Positions 1 through 10,900 of a stretch of DNA of 64,000 nt are shown here, one piece after another. Below the pieces are notes generated by a model that saw nothing but the letters and a program-made list of their open reading frames with translations, did not search any database and was not told where the DNA came from. How positions within the stretch are numbered: the stretch's first letter is position 1; every line of letters starts with the position of its first letter. This DNA comes from Gordionus sp. m RMFG-2023 (taxonomy: Eukaryota; Nematomorpha; Gordioida; Chordodea; Parachordodidae). The stretch spans positions 15,562,052-15,626,051 of the forward strand of contig NC_088776.1 in NCBI RefSeq assembly GCF_954871325.1. Reading direction: 5' to 3'. Made by a program: the position numbers and the translations under genes.

Positions 1-235
1 GCTAATATTTGAAATTATTATTTATTTGTTTTTTATTTTTTTACGTACTTTCACTTTTCATTTATTTTAGCTTTAGGAAAATGCCAAAATATAATTTTAT
101 AAAAAATTTTACAATTTTAAATTTCCATGAAATTGAAAAATACCAAACATTTAGGTAATCTCGACGGAGGTGGAGGGAGGAATAATTTTTTGTAATATTG
201 TAATTATTTTTTTGGAACATTAAAAATTTATTATA

Positions 236-266
236 ACTAGTAGAAAGCCCGTCAAAAATGACGGGG
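236..266 (-). other. Candidate Helitron 3' terminus (hairpin + CTAGT)
   Basis: On the minus strand a 7-bp stem, 4-nt loop palindrome is followed seven bases later by CTAGT and a host T, matching the hairpin-plus-CTRRT signature of Helitron 3' ends. The sequence outside (below 236) is not shared with the other copies of this repeat at 2700 and 3150, which supports a true boundary. Confidence 0.4.
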
Positions 267-1020
267 AATGAGATTTTTATTCATTTTTTACGATCATGCC
301 AGGTCCAAGCTCGCAATAATAGGAAGCATATAATTATAAAAAAGTTTATTAAGCCCAGCTCAACCCTTAATAATTTTTAAAAGATATTCCCGTGTCAGGT
401 GCAAGCTAATATTAATTTTGGGTTCCAAGCCCAGTCGTATCCAATATAATTTTGAAAATTTTTTCCCACCTCGGAGATAGTTAAATTTTTAATATCATCA
501 CATGAAGGGGAATTATCTGATTTACCAATTAGTTTAAGATGTAAAAAAAACCATGTGAATTCCGTATTAATGGAAACTGGGAAGGCCTGGGTAAACCACT
601 TATAGAGAATCATGACAAATAAAATAAAAATAACAGACTCTTATACTTTTTGGTAATATGATTAATTATAATTAAATATAAAAAATAAATTGTTGTTTAT
701 TATATAGGGTTATTGTAGCTATTCGGATAAATTTAATGTATGTCTTGCATTTCCCCAATTACTTGTCTATATTTTATGTTAGTAAAAAAAAATGCTATCT
801 ATTTAAATAACAAAAATGTCATTTAACACTAATGAAACTTATATGCAAATTATATATATTTTTTTTTAAGAAAATATTTTTTATTGACATAAAATAAATT
901 TAGGCTAATTTTTTTAAAAAATAATGAGGAATAATTATTATGTTGTGTATTTGATAAAATTAAGAGCAAATTAATCTGGAAAGTTGTCTGGAAAGGATAA
1001 TTAATGTACAATTTCATATC

Positions 1021-1140
1021 ATTTATGGTTGTAGATGAAAGTAATGACGGATTACCAAAGCAGTGTACAAAACACAATACGTCCTGATAAAGATGAGTCA
1101 TATGCCTATGCCTTGGGATACTGGTAAAAGAAGAACGCAA
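1021..1140 (-). pseudogene. Helitron Rep (Helitron_like_N) fragment
   Basis: A 40-residue stretch of a 96-codon minus-strand frame contains HLYQDVLCFVHCFGNPSL, close to the Helitron N-terminal domain motif usually seen as YxDAMxxVRxFGxPDLFxTFTCN. The lineage-typical TFTCN that should follow is degenerate (STTIN here), and the rest of the frame is low-complexity Asn/Lys/Phe sequence. There is no complete Rep HUH or helicase region nearby. This is a relic and gives the orientation of the minus-strand Helitron whose 3' end would be at 236. Confidence 0.45.
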
Positions 1141-1234
1141 AATGAGATATATGTCAATGTCAGCATTGGTAGCCCCCTCTAAAATAGAATCATGAACGAC
1201 AATGTTATCTCAACCATAAAAAGGTAGTAAGAAT

Positions 1235-1369
1235 TGTTATAAAGGCCACGACAGAACTACTGCATATTTTTCCATTAATAAAGTTGATGAAAATGGCCGT
1301 ACTGCACATTCAAGTTTGAACATTCCTCTAAATAATCATGAAAGTTTCTCAGAGAATCGGATAAAGTAA
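1235..1369 (+). pseudogene. Second Helitron Rep fragment, opposite strand
   Basis: A 44-codon open stretch begins CYKGHDRTTAYFSINK and ends at TAA. Helitron Rep/helicase proteins have a conserved KYxYKGHDRA segment about 150 residues after the Rep N domain. Its plus-strand orientation is opposite to the fragment at 1021-1140, so the element has been internally inverted, or two decayed copies abut. The match is short and the call is tentative. Confidence 0.4.
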
Positions 1370-2636
1370 TATTTATAATAACTCCTAGTGAAGTGAATGA
1401 TAGTACGGAATTGAATGCTTATATTTGTTAAAAAACAGGCAGAGGTGGCACAGGGATTGTGGTAGTATCATTTGGAGGCAACTGGGTGAAAATAAAATAA
1501 CATAAATATAAAACATTAGATAAAAAAAAATAAACCTCCAGAGGAGTTAATTTCAAGCTTAGTTTTTTATTATTTTGGCTACCAATAACTCTAGAACGGG
1601 CAAGGCGCTTGTTTATTGTCATTATTTTCTTTGCTTATCTTTAATAGATTCATCATGTTTTGTAGCAATTTGAGAAATTAAGGTTGGATTAGCCTAGCTA
1701 GACAAATAAAGAAATCAGGCAAAAATATAAATAAACATTATTATTGAAATAAAACGAACATTAAAATTCTGTAAACCAGTAGATGGGTCAATAATAGATG
1801 CATATATCTAGTAGTTGGAGGGATATCATCAAAAAAAATTTTTTTTTTGGGGGTGGGGACTTATCAAGCCTATTATGATATTCTAAAGGTATATTTTGCA
1901 TTTGTGCATTATTAATGGCTAATATATCAATATTTGAACAATTATAAAGAGGAAATAAGATGGGGATAGTTTTATAAAGTAAAAATAAAATAATTCTCAA
2001 GTTAAATTTATAAGGTAGGAATAAAATAAAAGACCATTCGGAGAGATCAATTGGCAAATTTTTTTAAAAAAATAGGATCTATGTGAATAAGTATATAATA
2101 ATTTAAATAATATATAAATACCGTAATATGTATTTTTTTCGGAATAAATATAAAATCATAAAAATAGAAAAATAGAAAACCCCGTTTAGTATTTTTTATT
2201 GAAAGAATAAAAAGGAGTATTGTTAAAAAAGGTAGGAACCTTAAGAATAAATATATAATTTTAATTGAATAAAAATAAATATTGTAATATATAATGATTT
2301 TTTAGAATAGATATAAAATCATATATAAAAATAATATACTATGTATATTTTTTTGAGCATTATACAAAATAATCAGCAGGAATAATAGAGCAATGGTGGA
2401 TCCGACAAAATGCTTTTAAAAAAGTAGGATCCTTAAAAATTTTTATATTAATTTAGTTAAATTTTAAAAATGTACTTTGTATATTTTTCATTTAGTTAGA
2501 CAAAATATTCATTAGAGATAAAAGGGCATATTGTGCGGCTCGAGAAAATGGATAGCCTTAAAAATACGTAGGTTGCTTAAAATATTATAAATTTGATTAT
2601 AAAAAAATATTAGATTTTTTGGAATAGATATTAATT
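1370..2636. other. AT-rich interior without a recognisable gene
   Basis: No convincing coding sequence. Two minus-strand frames of 64 and 89 codons (1428-1622 and 1788-2057) lie here; one starts MTINKRLARSRV, faintly like the helicase MTINKSQGQ motif, but neither can be identified. Expected content if the Helitron reading of the surroundings is right: degraded helicase. Confidence 0.3.
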
Positions 2637-3300
2637 ATATGCTTCCTAATATTGTGAGCTTGGACCTGGCATGACACTATCATAAAAAATATATAAAAAT
2701 CTCATTCCCAGTCATTTTTGATGGGCTTTCTTAATAATTTGTAATATTTAGAAAATAATGTATTACTTTCCTATGTATAAACATTGGTATAAAAGAGAAT
2801 CATGACAAAATAAGGTCTGCCCTAATATTATTTATGTTTTTTATTTACATTTTAAACTAATTGGTAAATCAGATATTTACCCTTCATGTGATGATAAATC
2901 AATTAAAAATTTAACTATCTCCGAGGGGGGAAAAAATTTTCAAAATTATAATGGATACGACTGGGCTTGGAACCCAAAATTAATATTAGCTTGCACCTGA
3001 CACGGGAATATCTTTTAAAAATTATTAAGGGTTGAGCTGGGCTTAATAAACTTTTTTATAATTATATGCTTCCTAATATTGCGAGCTTGGACCTGGCATG
3101 ACACTATCGTAAAAATGAATAAAAATCTCATTCCCCGTCATTTTTGATGGGCTTTCTTAATAATTTGTAATATTTAGTAAATAATGTATTACTTTCCTAT
3201 GCATAAACATTGGTATAAACTCAAGACTTGATCAATGGACATGGGAATATCTTTTACAAATTATTAAGGGTTGAGCTGGGCTTGATAAACTTTTTTATAA

Positions 3301-3440
3301 CTATATGCTTCCTTAATTATATGCTTCCTTAATTATATGCTTCCTTAATTATATGCTTCCTTAATTATATGCTTCCTTAATTATATGCTTCCTTAATTAT
3401 ATGCTTCCTTAATTATATGCTTCCTTAATTATATGCTTCC
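3301..3440 (+). repeat. 16-bp minisatellite, 8 exact copies
   Basis: The unit TTAATTATATGCTTCC is repeated eight times without change from 3313 to 3440, preceded by a partial copy. It is derived from the repeat edge (ATATGCTTCC). A sister run with three copies is at 3852-3899. The perfect identity indicates very recent expansion. Confidence 0.9.
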
Positions 3441-3851
3441 TAATATTGTGCCTGCTACAGTTGCATTAATTTTGAAAAAAATTTCCCAAGCCTAGATATT
3501 AATAATTTGTAATATTTAGTAAATAATGTATTACTTTTTGTTTTTAATATGGCCTCCTACAGTTGCATAGAAAATTTAAGTTAAAGGATCATCTGTTTGT
3601 ATAAAATAAATAAATAAAATCAACAATAGTAAATAATGTATTACCTTTTGGTTTTAATATGGCCTCCTATTCCCCATCATTTTTGATAGGCTTTCTTAAT
3701 AATTTGTAATATTTAGTAAATAATGTATTACTTTCCTATGTATAAACATTGGTATAAACTCAAGACTTGATCAATGGACATGGGAATATCTTTTACAAAT
3801 TATTAAGGGTTGAGCTGGGCTTGATAAACTTTTTTATAATTATATGCTTCC

Positions 3852-3899
3852 TTAATTATATGCTTCCTTAATTATATGCTTCCTTAATTATATGCTTCC
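3852..3899 (+). repeat. 16-bp minisatellite, 3 copies
   Basis: Same TTAATTATATGCTTCC unit as at 3313-3440, in the equivalent position of the neighbouring direct repeat. The copy-number difference (8 versus 3) between otherwise similar repeats points to slippage or unequal exchange. Confidence 0.9.
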
Positions 3900-4290
3900 T
3901 AATATTGTGCCTCCTACAGTTGCATTAATTTTGAAAAAAATTTCCCAAGCTAGAGATATAAAATATTAATAATTTGTAATATATAGTAAATAATGTATTA
4001 TTTTTGGGTTTTAATATGGCCTCCTACAGTTGAATAGAAAATTTAATACGAAGGTTAATCTGATTTAAATAGCGGGTGAATTATTGCTGATAATATTTAT
4101 TAATTGAAATAAAATATTATCCAAATATAAATTGTGAACAATACTTTAACTGTATTCCTTTTATCTTAGCCTTGCAGAATTGCATTATTAAGTGGCTTAC
4201 AAAATGATATTATTTAAAGCCTTTAATATTATAAAAGTTATCGTGGGTGAGATTTCCCAAATGCTCACTCTCTAAAATCGGAATCTAGGA

Positions 4291-4494
4291 TAATAATTCC
4301 TCGGAAAAAAAATCCCCGATTTTTAAGATATCAAAAATTACAGAATTAATATAATAAGAGAAAAAATTCCCTATATAAACATATCCACCAAATAAAAATC
4401 CTCAAATAAAATATTTAAAAATTTTGAGAAAATCAATTCCGGGGAATTATTTTCGAAGAATTATTATTGGGGATTTTCTTTCCGGGTAATTATT
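4291..4494. repeat. Small inverted repeat, possible MITE
   Basis: An imperfect inverted repeat of about 30 bp: the left arm (4291-4320, with TCGGAAAAAAAATCCCC) pairs with the right arm (4461-4494, with GGGGATTTTCTTTCCGGG), enclosing about 140 bp of AT-rich sequence. No target duplication was made out, so it may be a MITE or simply a palindrome. Confidence 0.3.
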
Positions 4495-4500
4495 TTTCGC

Positions 4501-5581
4501 TTACCCTAAAATCGATAGAACCATAGGAACAGGTTCCATTATCTATAAAATCATATATATATAGCCATACAATAATAATCTATGAACAACTTGTCATTAT
4601 CTGAAAATCTCTTGGATTAATTACAAGATTCGTCACATTTGTGACCATTCTCCATAATAAGATTATATTAATTTCACGGAGTTATAGAAAGAGTTCCATC
4701 TTGTTACAACCATTTTAATCAGATATCCAATTTTTCCTTTAAAAATGTCTGCAGTTTGGAGGATGCTAATGTCTATTCCACAGGTTAAAATATTTGAGTT
4801 GGGACACAATTTCCACTTACAAAGTGTAAACTTTGTACCCTTAGTTCTCTTTTTGGTGTAAAAAATGTTTCATATTAAAGACAAGGCAAGCTTTACTCAT
4901 CTTCACCTGTAGAAAATATACAATTGCTATAATATTCTTTATAAAATAAATTATAATATTAAGAATATAAATTTACATACATTAATTGATTCAATATTAA
5001 TTAGATTAACAATGAATTAAAAATTCGGCTTAATTCATTTATAAAATTTAAAAAATAAATAAAAGTAATTTTATAAAACAATAAAATATGTTTTTTTCAT
5101 ATTTTATAATAAAAATTTGAAGTAACGAGTAACATTTTGCGTTATCGTTATTGAAAAACAAATGGCGTTCCTTTTCTTCGCGCTAGTAACAACGTTACTT
5201 TTTTGACGCTACTACTTATTTATAAGTAAAAATTATAAATACTAAAAAAATGTATTATTATATCAATATAGAACGTATTTGTGTTGGTATCGATGGAATT
5301 TGTACGCTATCTAAATTGCTAGCAAGTTTGATAAATATAAACCTTAAAAAACGACCATTTGATTATATTTTTTATTTAGTTTTTAAATATAAAGCTTTCC
5401 CTGGGTGAGATCTTTGTTCTGGTAAAATCAGCCGGTCAGGATTTGAAAAAATTATTTAACTGCCTTCAGGGGTTGAATAATTTATTATCATTAAAAAATA
5501 AGGTGATTGATGTCAATGCTAATTAATATAATGAGTATCAACCTGATACCTATGCTCAGTATTGATACAGTTGTCAAGTTC
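4501..5581. other. AT-rich region, no gene; holds one dispersed repeat
   Basis: No coding sequence recognised. Positions about 4930-5240 resemble the sequence formed by joining 8560-8609 to 11202-11545 (shared core ATTCAATATTAATTAGATTAACAA and a later AGTAAC/AGCAAC-rich block), so a dispersed repeat family has copies here and around the hAT insertion at 8610. Confidence 0.5.
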
Positions 5582-5703
5582 TAGTGCAAAACCTGACTTG
5601 TTTCTACCATAATAAGTGTTCAAAAAAATATTACTAATTTGGTAGTGCCAAACCTGACTTGTTTCTACCATAATAAGTGTTCAAAAAAATATTACTAATT
5701 TGG
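5582..5703 (+). repeat. 61-bp tandem duplication
   Basis: Two adjacent copies (5582-5642 and 5643-5703) differ only at about one or two positions near the start; each contains ACCTGACTTGTTTCTACC. A recent duplication with no coding content. Confidence 0.9.
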
Positions 5704-5936
5704 TTAAAACAAAAAAGTCATATATAATATATACATGTTAGTCAATTCATTCAATCGGCTAATAAGTAAATTGATACTTATATCAGTCAATGCACTTTCC
5801 ACAGGCGCGTACGCAGGTATTTGGTCTGAGGAGGGGGGGATAATAAAAATTTTTAAGAAATATTATTGTTATTTAAAAATATTAAGCATAAATTTATTAG
5901 GACAAATAACTATTTCTAATGCACAATTTTAAATTA

Positions 5937-6195
5937 ATGTGAATTATAAAAAAATTATATATATAAACCGGCATATAAAAAACTATAAAATAAAATGTGA
6001 ATTAAAAAATATTAAACGGATATAACTGGCGGCATTGAAAAACTATAAAATAAATGTGAATTATAAAAAAATTATGTATATAAACCGGCATATAAAAAAC
6101 TATAAAATAAAATGTGAATTAAAAAATATTAAACGGATATAACTGGCGGCATTGAAAAACTATAAAATAAATGTGAATTATAAAATATAAAGTGA
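5937..6195 (+). repeat. 117-bp tandem repeat, two copies plus a partial third
   Basis: The unit begins ATGTGAATTATAAAAAAATT and contains AACCGGCATATAAAAAAC and GATATAACTGGCGGCATTG. Copies start at 5937, 6054 and 6171; the third is cut after about 25 bp. The first two are almost identical. Each unit is itself a degenerate dimer (TGTGAATTA...ACTATAAAATAAA twice). Confidence 0.85.
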
Positions 6196-6500
6196 ATATA
6201 ATCACCATTTGAATCACTTAAATGACCCAAAATAGAAATTTGAATTTTTTGAGCCTTTAAAATTTATATACAAAGTATAAAAAATTTAAATTTTGGAAAT
6301 ATAAATTAATACACAAAAAGTTTCTTAGGAATAATTGTATTTTGTATGTTATATATTTACAATGTAAAATCCAATCTTCGTTGGGATTGTGCTAATTTTT
6401 TCATTATCTCATTGCGGCGTTAAATGCCTATGAATATTCAAATGATTCAAACCATTCAATCTACTTACAGAAGTTGTACTTCTTAGGTTTGTTTTTCAGA
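6196..6500. other. AT-rich spacer, nothing recognised
   Basis: No motif, repeat or reading frame that I can support. Confidence 0.5.
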
Positions 6501-6501
6501 T

Positions 6502-6800
6502 GCAGATCCGACCCCGGGGCCGGACAATATTTTAATTTTTTTTAATATACTCGGGCCGGGCCCGAATTTTTTTTTAAAAAAACACACAGGCTGGGCCTAA
6601 AAATTTTTTTAAAAAAAATATCCGGGCCGGGCTGTATATTTTAAAACCAAATATTTGAAATCGCCATTATTAGCTATAAAGGTAAAAAATAAATATAATT
6701 TATTTTTTAAAAAATCGGGCCGGGCCTGAAAATTTATTTTTTTAAAAAATACCATGGCCAGGCCGAAAAAAATTTTGAAAAAAAATCCGAGCCGTATCCT
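6502..6800. repeat. GGCC-rich dispersed repeat (degenerate hAT-MITE relative)
   Basis: GC-rich blocks such as CTCGGGCCGGGCCCG and ATCGGGCCGGGCC alternate with A/T runs, starting near CAGATGCAGATCCGAC and ending near CTGCAGG. The same style of sequence occurs at 8868-9275 and in the well-bounded MITE at 52440-52787, whose ends also read GATCTGCA/TGCAGATC. I infer a diverged member of the same non-autonomous hAT family; its own boundaries are unclear. Confidence 0.5.
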
Positions 6801-8560
6801 GCAAATGATACCTCTGCAGGACTCTGTTATTCTTCTTAAAAAAGAGAATGTTCTCTCATTAGTTTACAAATGGGAAGAGTTGCTAATATATATATAACCA
6901 ATACATTGGGAGTATAATCTAAAATGTGTTTGAAATAACGCAAAGCATCCATGGCATTTTTTAGTACTATATCAACCATATCTTTTATTCATAGTTATTC
7001 AGTTAATAAGGTATCATAAGATACTTTAACATCTTCATGATAAAAATCTAACAAATATTCATTTTTTTTCTTGCATATCTGAAAAAGGTTGGAAAGGCTT
7101 TTGTGGAAGTAATATCTGCAGATTGGTACTGCATGATGAATTAAAAATCATTTATTTATTTGGGTTATAAATACATTTAAGAGAGGGGACATTTGTTTTA
7201 TTACTGATCCTATATTAATGTTTTGACGATGAGCTTGCCTTGCTCCAAGTCGAGGGAGACAAATATTAAACACTTATAGCTCTGCTTTTGACTCAACAAT
7301 AACATATATAATATGAAATTCTTCATCAACATTAGCTCTAATTTCCTTGAGTTCTAATAAAATTTTCTCCGCTATTCTCATCTTAAAAATCAAGTCATGT
7401 CATGTTTTTGAAAAGTATTACATAAAATAGTTGCATAATTAAATAATACATTCTAATGAGAAAAAAAATTTGGAATAAGTATTGAATCCAATAATTTTCT
7501 TGCTTCTGAGGAAATATTTCTTTCAAGCCATTATGATATTTCAGTAAAAGCATTAATAATCGGCTCTTCTAATTCCATAAAAGCTGTTAATGCTTGATGG
7601 CGGAGACTCGATCTCTTTGGACCAGTTTGCAATTTCTTTCTCCCTGGACAAGGAGTTTCAGAGATTAGAAATTTAGATAAATATTACGCTACTAGAAATT
7701 TGAAAATAATAGGTAAATATTACGTCAAGGAAAACTTAAAATCGAAATTAATTGATAAAATAACTTAGTAGATGAATGTGATAAATAAATGTAATTAAAT
7801 ATATATATATGAGATAGGAATAAATATTAACAAATATAAATTAATATAAACAATAATATTTTTGAAAATATAATCCGGCATCTTTATTTTTGGCATTGGG
7901 GGGGGGGGGGGGTTGCCCCCTACCCTCTCCCTGCTGCGTACGCGCCTTTGCATAAATTAGATATGACAAAAAGCTCATGATGAATTGTCTCAAATTTATA
8001 GAATAGGTATAACTAGACATATCTATATATTTGATTAAAATCAGACTTTTCAAGGTCAAAAACCCCTAATAATTTACTGTGCTATGGAGATCAAAAAAAT
8101 ATTGAAGGTAATTTTTTTTAATCAAATATGATCCCACTTGGCCAGGGATATTTAGTGCCACATTCATGCCAGACCTAGGAAACACAACCCTGGGCATGTA
8201 GGTCTCTGCTCTTTTAATATATGAATTTAACAAAAACAAGATAGAATTTCAGAAATAAATAACAACTTAATAGGGTTGCGCAGATAGTGCTGTTAATTTT
8301 ATCCAGAAAAATATTACGCAAGCCTGAAAAAGATGACACAAAGGTTAGGACATTTATTAGCAAAATCTCGAGGCTTATACAATATATTTCTGGTAAAATA
8401 TTAAGTTAGCCATTTTTAAAAATTGACTGAAACTCTGCAGGGTTTAGAACCATTCATAAATTTTTCACCAATCCAATATTTCCTGATATTACTTCAAACT
8501 TTCTTAGATATTTTTAATGATTCTTTTTTTAATCTAGCTTTGAACAATCATCTGAAAAAA
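6801..8560 (-). other. AT-rich region with faint transposase debris
   Basis: No intact gene. On the minus strand around 7480-7640 one frame reads ALTAFMELEEPIINAFTEIS, which looks like the helical region ahead of the catalytic-domain end in hAT transposases, then stops. A run of about 14 G followed by TTGCCCCC and CTGCGTACGCGCC at 7897-7950 resembles a MITE terminus; a similar GCGCGTACGCAG occurs inverted at 5805. Nothing here reaches annotation standard. Confidence 0.25.
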
Positions 8561-8867
8561 TAAGCTCTGTTGATATATATTCTTTATAAAATTAAAGAAT
8601 ATAAATTAACAGAGTTGTTAAAGTATCTAGATAGATCCTGTATCTAGATATAAAAATGTGGTATATGTATCTAAATAGATTTTCGATTAAAATATCTGTA
8701 TCTATATATTATTTTAGACGTATCTGTATCTGTTTTTAGATACTTTTTAAGATACATTTTGATATACTTTTATATAACGTTTTTTATATTATGAACAAAA
8801 ATACTTGAATGCAAAATTTATTTTATTTCATATGAGCATATAATTTTTAAAAAATATTTATTTAAAA

Positions 8868-9275
8868 TAATCGGGTTAGGACCGGGCCGGTCCTAATATT
8901 TAAAAAAAAAATTCGGGCCGGGTCGGGTCGGACCTTGGAAATTTTATTAAATATATCTAAATTCATCAATTTTATATTGAATATTTTTATGTAAAATAAA
9001 ATTTTTTGATTTAATTTATTGAAACTAAACGCTATATAACATATGTCTTTTATTTTAAGTAATTATAAAAATTAATTTCTATATTTAAATAAATTCGGGC
9101 CTGGCTGGACTGGTAAATTTTTTTAAAATAAATTTCAGGTTCGGGCCATGCCGGCAAAACTTTTTAAAAAAATTACGGGTTCGGGCCGGCAAAACTTTTT
9201 AAAAAAATTACGGGTTCGGGCCGGCAAAACTTTTTTAAAAAAAATTTCGGAAAATTAGGTCCAATGCAGATCACA
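8868..9275. repeat. GGCC-rich hAT MITE copy, left end missing
   Basis: Matches the MITE at 52440-52787 over most of its length (shared TTTATTTAAAATAATC, TTCGGGCCGGGTCGGGTCGG, CATATGTCTTTTATTTT and right end TTAGGTCCAATGCAGATCA). The first about 25 bp of the family, including GATCTGCA, are absent. A 38-bp segment with GGGTTCGGGCCGGCAAAACT is duplicated near 9170-9235. Confidence 0.7.
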
Positions 9276-9731
9276 AATATAGATATTCATTAAATATTAT
9301 GTCAGAGTTTATCAATAAACCAGACAAATTTTGATATTACAATGAAACTCAAGAAATCTGCCATTTTAATTTTCAATGGAATTAGTTAATTTTATTTTAT
9401 TATACTAATTTTAAAAATTTATTTTAGATTAATATTAATAGTGATGAAGAGGAAGGAAGAAGTAATAATCAATGAAGCATCAACAAGTTCAGACATTGTT
9501 TTAATGGCCAATTTATAGGGCATATTAAAATAAAAAAAACAAATCTCTGATAGTAAAATGTTTGACATATCTATAAAAAATACGAAAATTTCAGTTAGCA
9601 TTACCTCAACTTGCAACATTGTAAAACATTTAAGGGTATAGATACTAAATAAAATGTTTAAAATTGTAATTTTCAATTAAGAGAAAAAATCAAACACTGT
9701 TAATGAAAAAAACAATTAATACAAAGATTAG

Positions 9732-10093
9732 TTGATGAATTATCAAGATCTTCAACTGATAACAAATAACCTGCGGAAAAAAACAATTAATTTAATATAT
9801 AATTTTTTTCAGTATCCCTCATCAGCAGATATGATTGTTAATAATGATTTAAATTTTGATACTCAACAAATTTTAAATAATTTTTTCGAAAATGAATGCC
9901 CAGATTTTATATTTTAAAAGAATATCCTGATATAAAATTGTTATTCATAAAATATAACACCCCAATCCCTTCAAGTGCCCCGGTAGAAAGGCTTTTTAGT
10001 ATAGCTAAAAATATATTTACGGATTAACGAGGATGCCTTAATGACCAAAATTTTGAAAATATTTTATTATTGAAATCTAATAATTATTTATAA
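9732..10093 (+). pseudogene. hAT transposase C-terminal part, broken
   Basis: A 61-codon open frame (9732-9917) leads, after a frameshift near 9917, into [20 protein letters not shown] and then [16 protein letters not shown], a stop (TAA near 10024), RGCLNDQNFENILLLKSNNY. This is the hAT dimerisation domain (usual form SAPVERxFSxAGxIxxxRRxxLxxxxxExLxFLK). Visible damage is the frameshift and the in-frame stop in the place of the usual Arg-Arg region. The upstream catalytic region is not recognisable; an acidic stretch INSDEEEGRSNNQ near 9430-9470 may be an N-terminal remnant. Not functional as it stands. Confidence 0.8.
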
Positions 10094-10129
10094 TCATTTA
10101 ATCATATATTTTTATATATTATATTATTA

Positions 10130-10495
10130 CAGTGGCGTGGCTAGGAATTTTCCTTAGAGGGAGTCCATACATATATAAGACTGGGGGGCGAAGCCCCCCA
10201 GACCCCCTTTAACGGGCCTTCGGCCTTTTTGCCCGGCCTTTGGCCGGGTTTATTTTAAAAATCATAACAATATCTTCGATATTATATAATAAATATAGTT
10301 TATGCATCAATAATATATTATTATAATTTCGTAGATTATCTCAAATTATCATTCCACGAACATCAAAAATATAAATATTCATGGTATTTATTTGATATAA
10401 AGTAACTTTTAAGTCTTTTGAACGTATAATCTAAAAAAAATATTTGCTCTGGGAGGGGTCCAAACCCGAAAACCACCCCCGTAGCTACGCCACTG
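10130..10495. mobile_element. Nested non-autonomous hAT MITE (366 bp)
   Basis: Ends CAGTGGCGTGGCTAGG and GTAGCTACGCCACTG are inverted repeats, flanked by an exact 8-bp duplication TATTATTA (10122-10129 and 10496-10503). The interior has GC-rich hairpins (GGGGGGCGAAGCCCCCC near 10182; GGCCTTCGGCC and GGCCTTTGGCCGG near 10215-10245) and no reading frame. It sits inside the hAT element at 8610-11201, so it is younger than that insertion. Confidence 0.93.
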
Positions 10496-10589
10496 TATTA
10501 TTATATTTAAATCTAAAAATCATTATTTTAATTTTGATAAATGTGATATCTAGTCAATAAAGTTTTTATCTCATTTCATACTTGTTGTA

Positions 10590-10900
10590 AATGTTAGAAT
10601 TAATTTGCATAAAGATTTCTTTTGGATTTTGTTGTACTTTATATGTAATTTGCATAAAGAATTCTTGTGGATTTATTGTTATAACGCGTGATAAAAAGAT
10701 TATATTTGAATAGTTATGATTAGTTATAAGAAGATTGAAAAGAGTATAAAAAGGCAAATTTTTACGATACAAAGGACTTTGATTTTTTTAAAATTATTAA
10801 TTTTTTTAATTATATTTTATTTTATTTTTTATGATTTTTACTATTATAATTTTGAATAAAGACTTAAAGTTGATTTTATGATTTCGTGATTCCTAATTAT
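10590..10900 (+). repeat. Dispersed repeat with TATA box and AATAAA (possible solo-LTR fossil)
   Basis: About 300 bp here match 49430-49760 (shared TAATTTGCATAAAG, ATAACG.GTGATAAAAA, GAAGATTGAAAAGAGTATAA). Each copy has TATAAAAA followed about 100-130 bp later by GAATAAA, the order of promoter and polyadenylation signal in a short LTR. No flanking coding region or target duplication was found, so the LTR reading is only a suggestion. Confidence 0.4.

Larger units (their letters stand above)
236..3160 (-). mobile_element. Rearranged Helitron-like element with inverted end copies
   Basis: Positions 241-620 recur as a reverse complement at about 2800-3157 (over 300 bp, near identical; both carry the blocks AGCCCAGCTCAACCC and CCAAGCCCAGTCGTATCC or their complements). 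The left boundary read on the minus strand has a Helitron-style 3' end: a 7-bp hairpin (CCCGTCA-4 nt-TGACGGG, 248-265), seven bases, then CTAGT (240-236) followed by T. Helitrons end in a hairpin plus CTRRT and insert between A and T. Two fragments resembling Helitron replication-initiator protein lie between the arms, on opposite strands. I infer a decayed, internally deleted and partly inverted Helitron. A long-TIR DNA transposon is the alternative, because the right-hand arm continues past the hairpin without a CTRRT end. Confidence 0.45.
2637..4045 (+). repeat. Direct repeats of the Helitron-end sequence and spacer
   Basis: The block starting ATATGCTTCCTAATATTG, running through GAGCTTGGACCTGGCATGAC and the hairpin to TAATAATTTGTAATATTTAG, occurs at about 2637-2800 and 3062-3230, with a shorter copy at 3668-3860. 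The block TGCATTAATTTTGAAAAAA followed by ATGGCCTCCTACAGTTG occurs at about 3461-3560 and 3920-4035. Copies are highly similar, so duplication was recent relative to the decay of the coding fragments. Two 16-bp minisatellite runs are embedded. Confidence 0.7.

Noticed and set aside
395-613. 72-codon minus-strand open frame
   Set aside because: Lies inside the inverted repeat arm; the same sequence at 2800-3000 is non-coding in character.
5735-5932. 65-codon plus-strand open frame
   Set aside because: No recognisable motif; partly covers a MITE-like GCGCGTACGCAG segment.
5803-7951. One element bounded by GCGCGTACGCAG and CTGCGTACGCGC
   Set aside because: The ends are inverted but the flanks give no target duplication and the G-rich parts are arranged differently; more likely two separate MITE ends.
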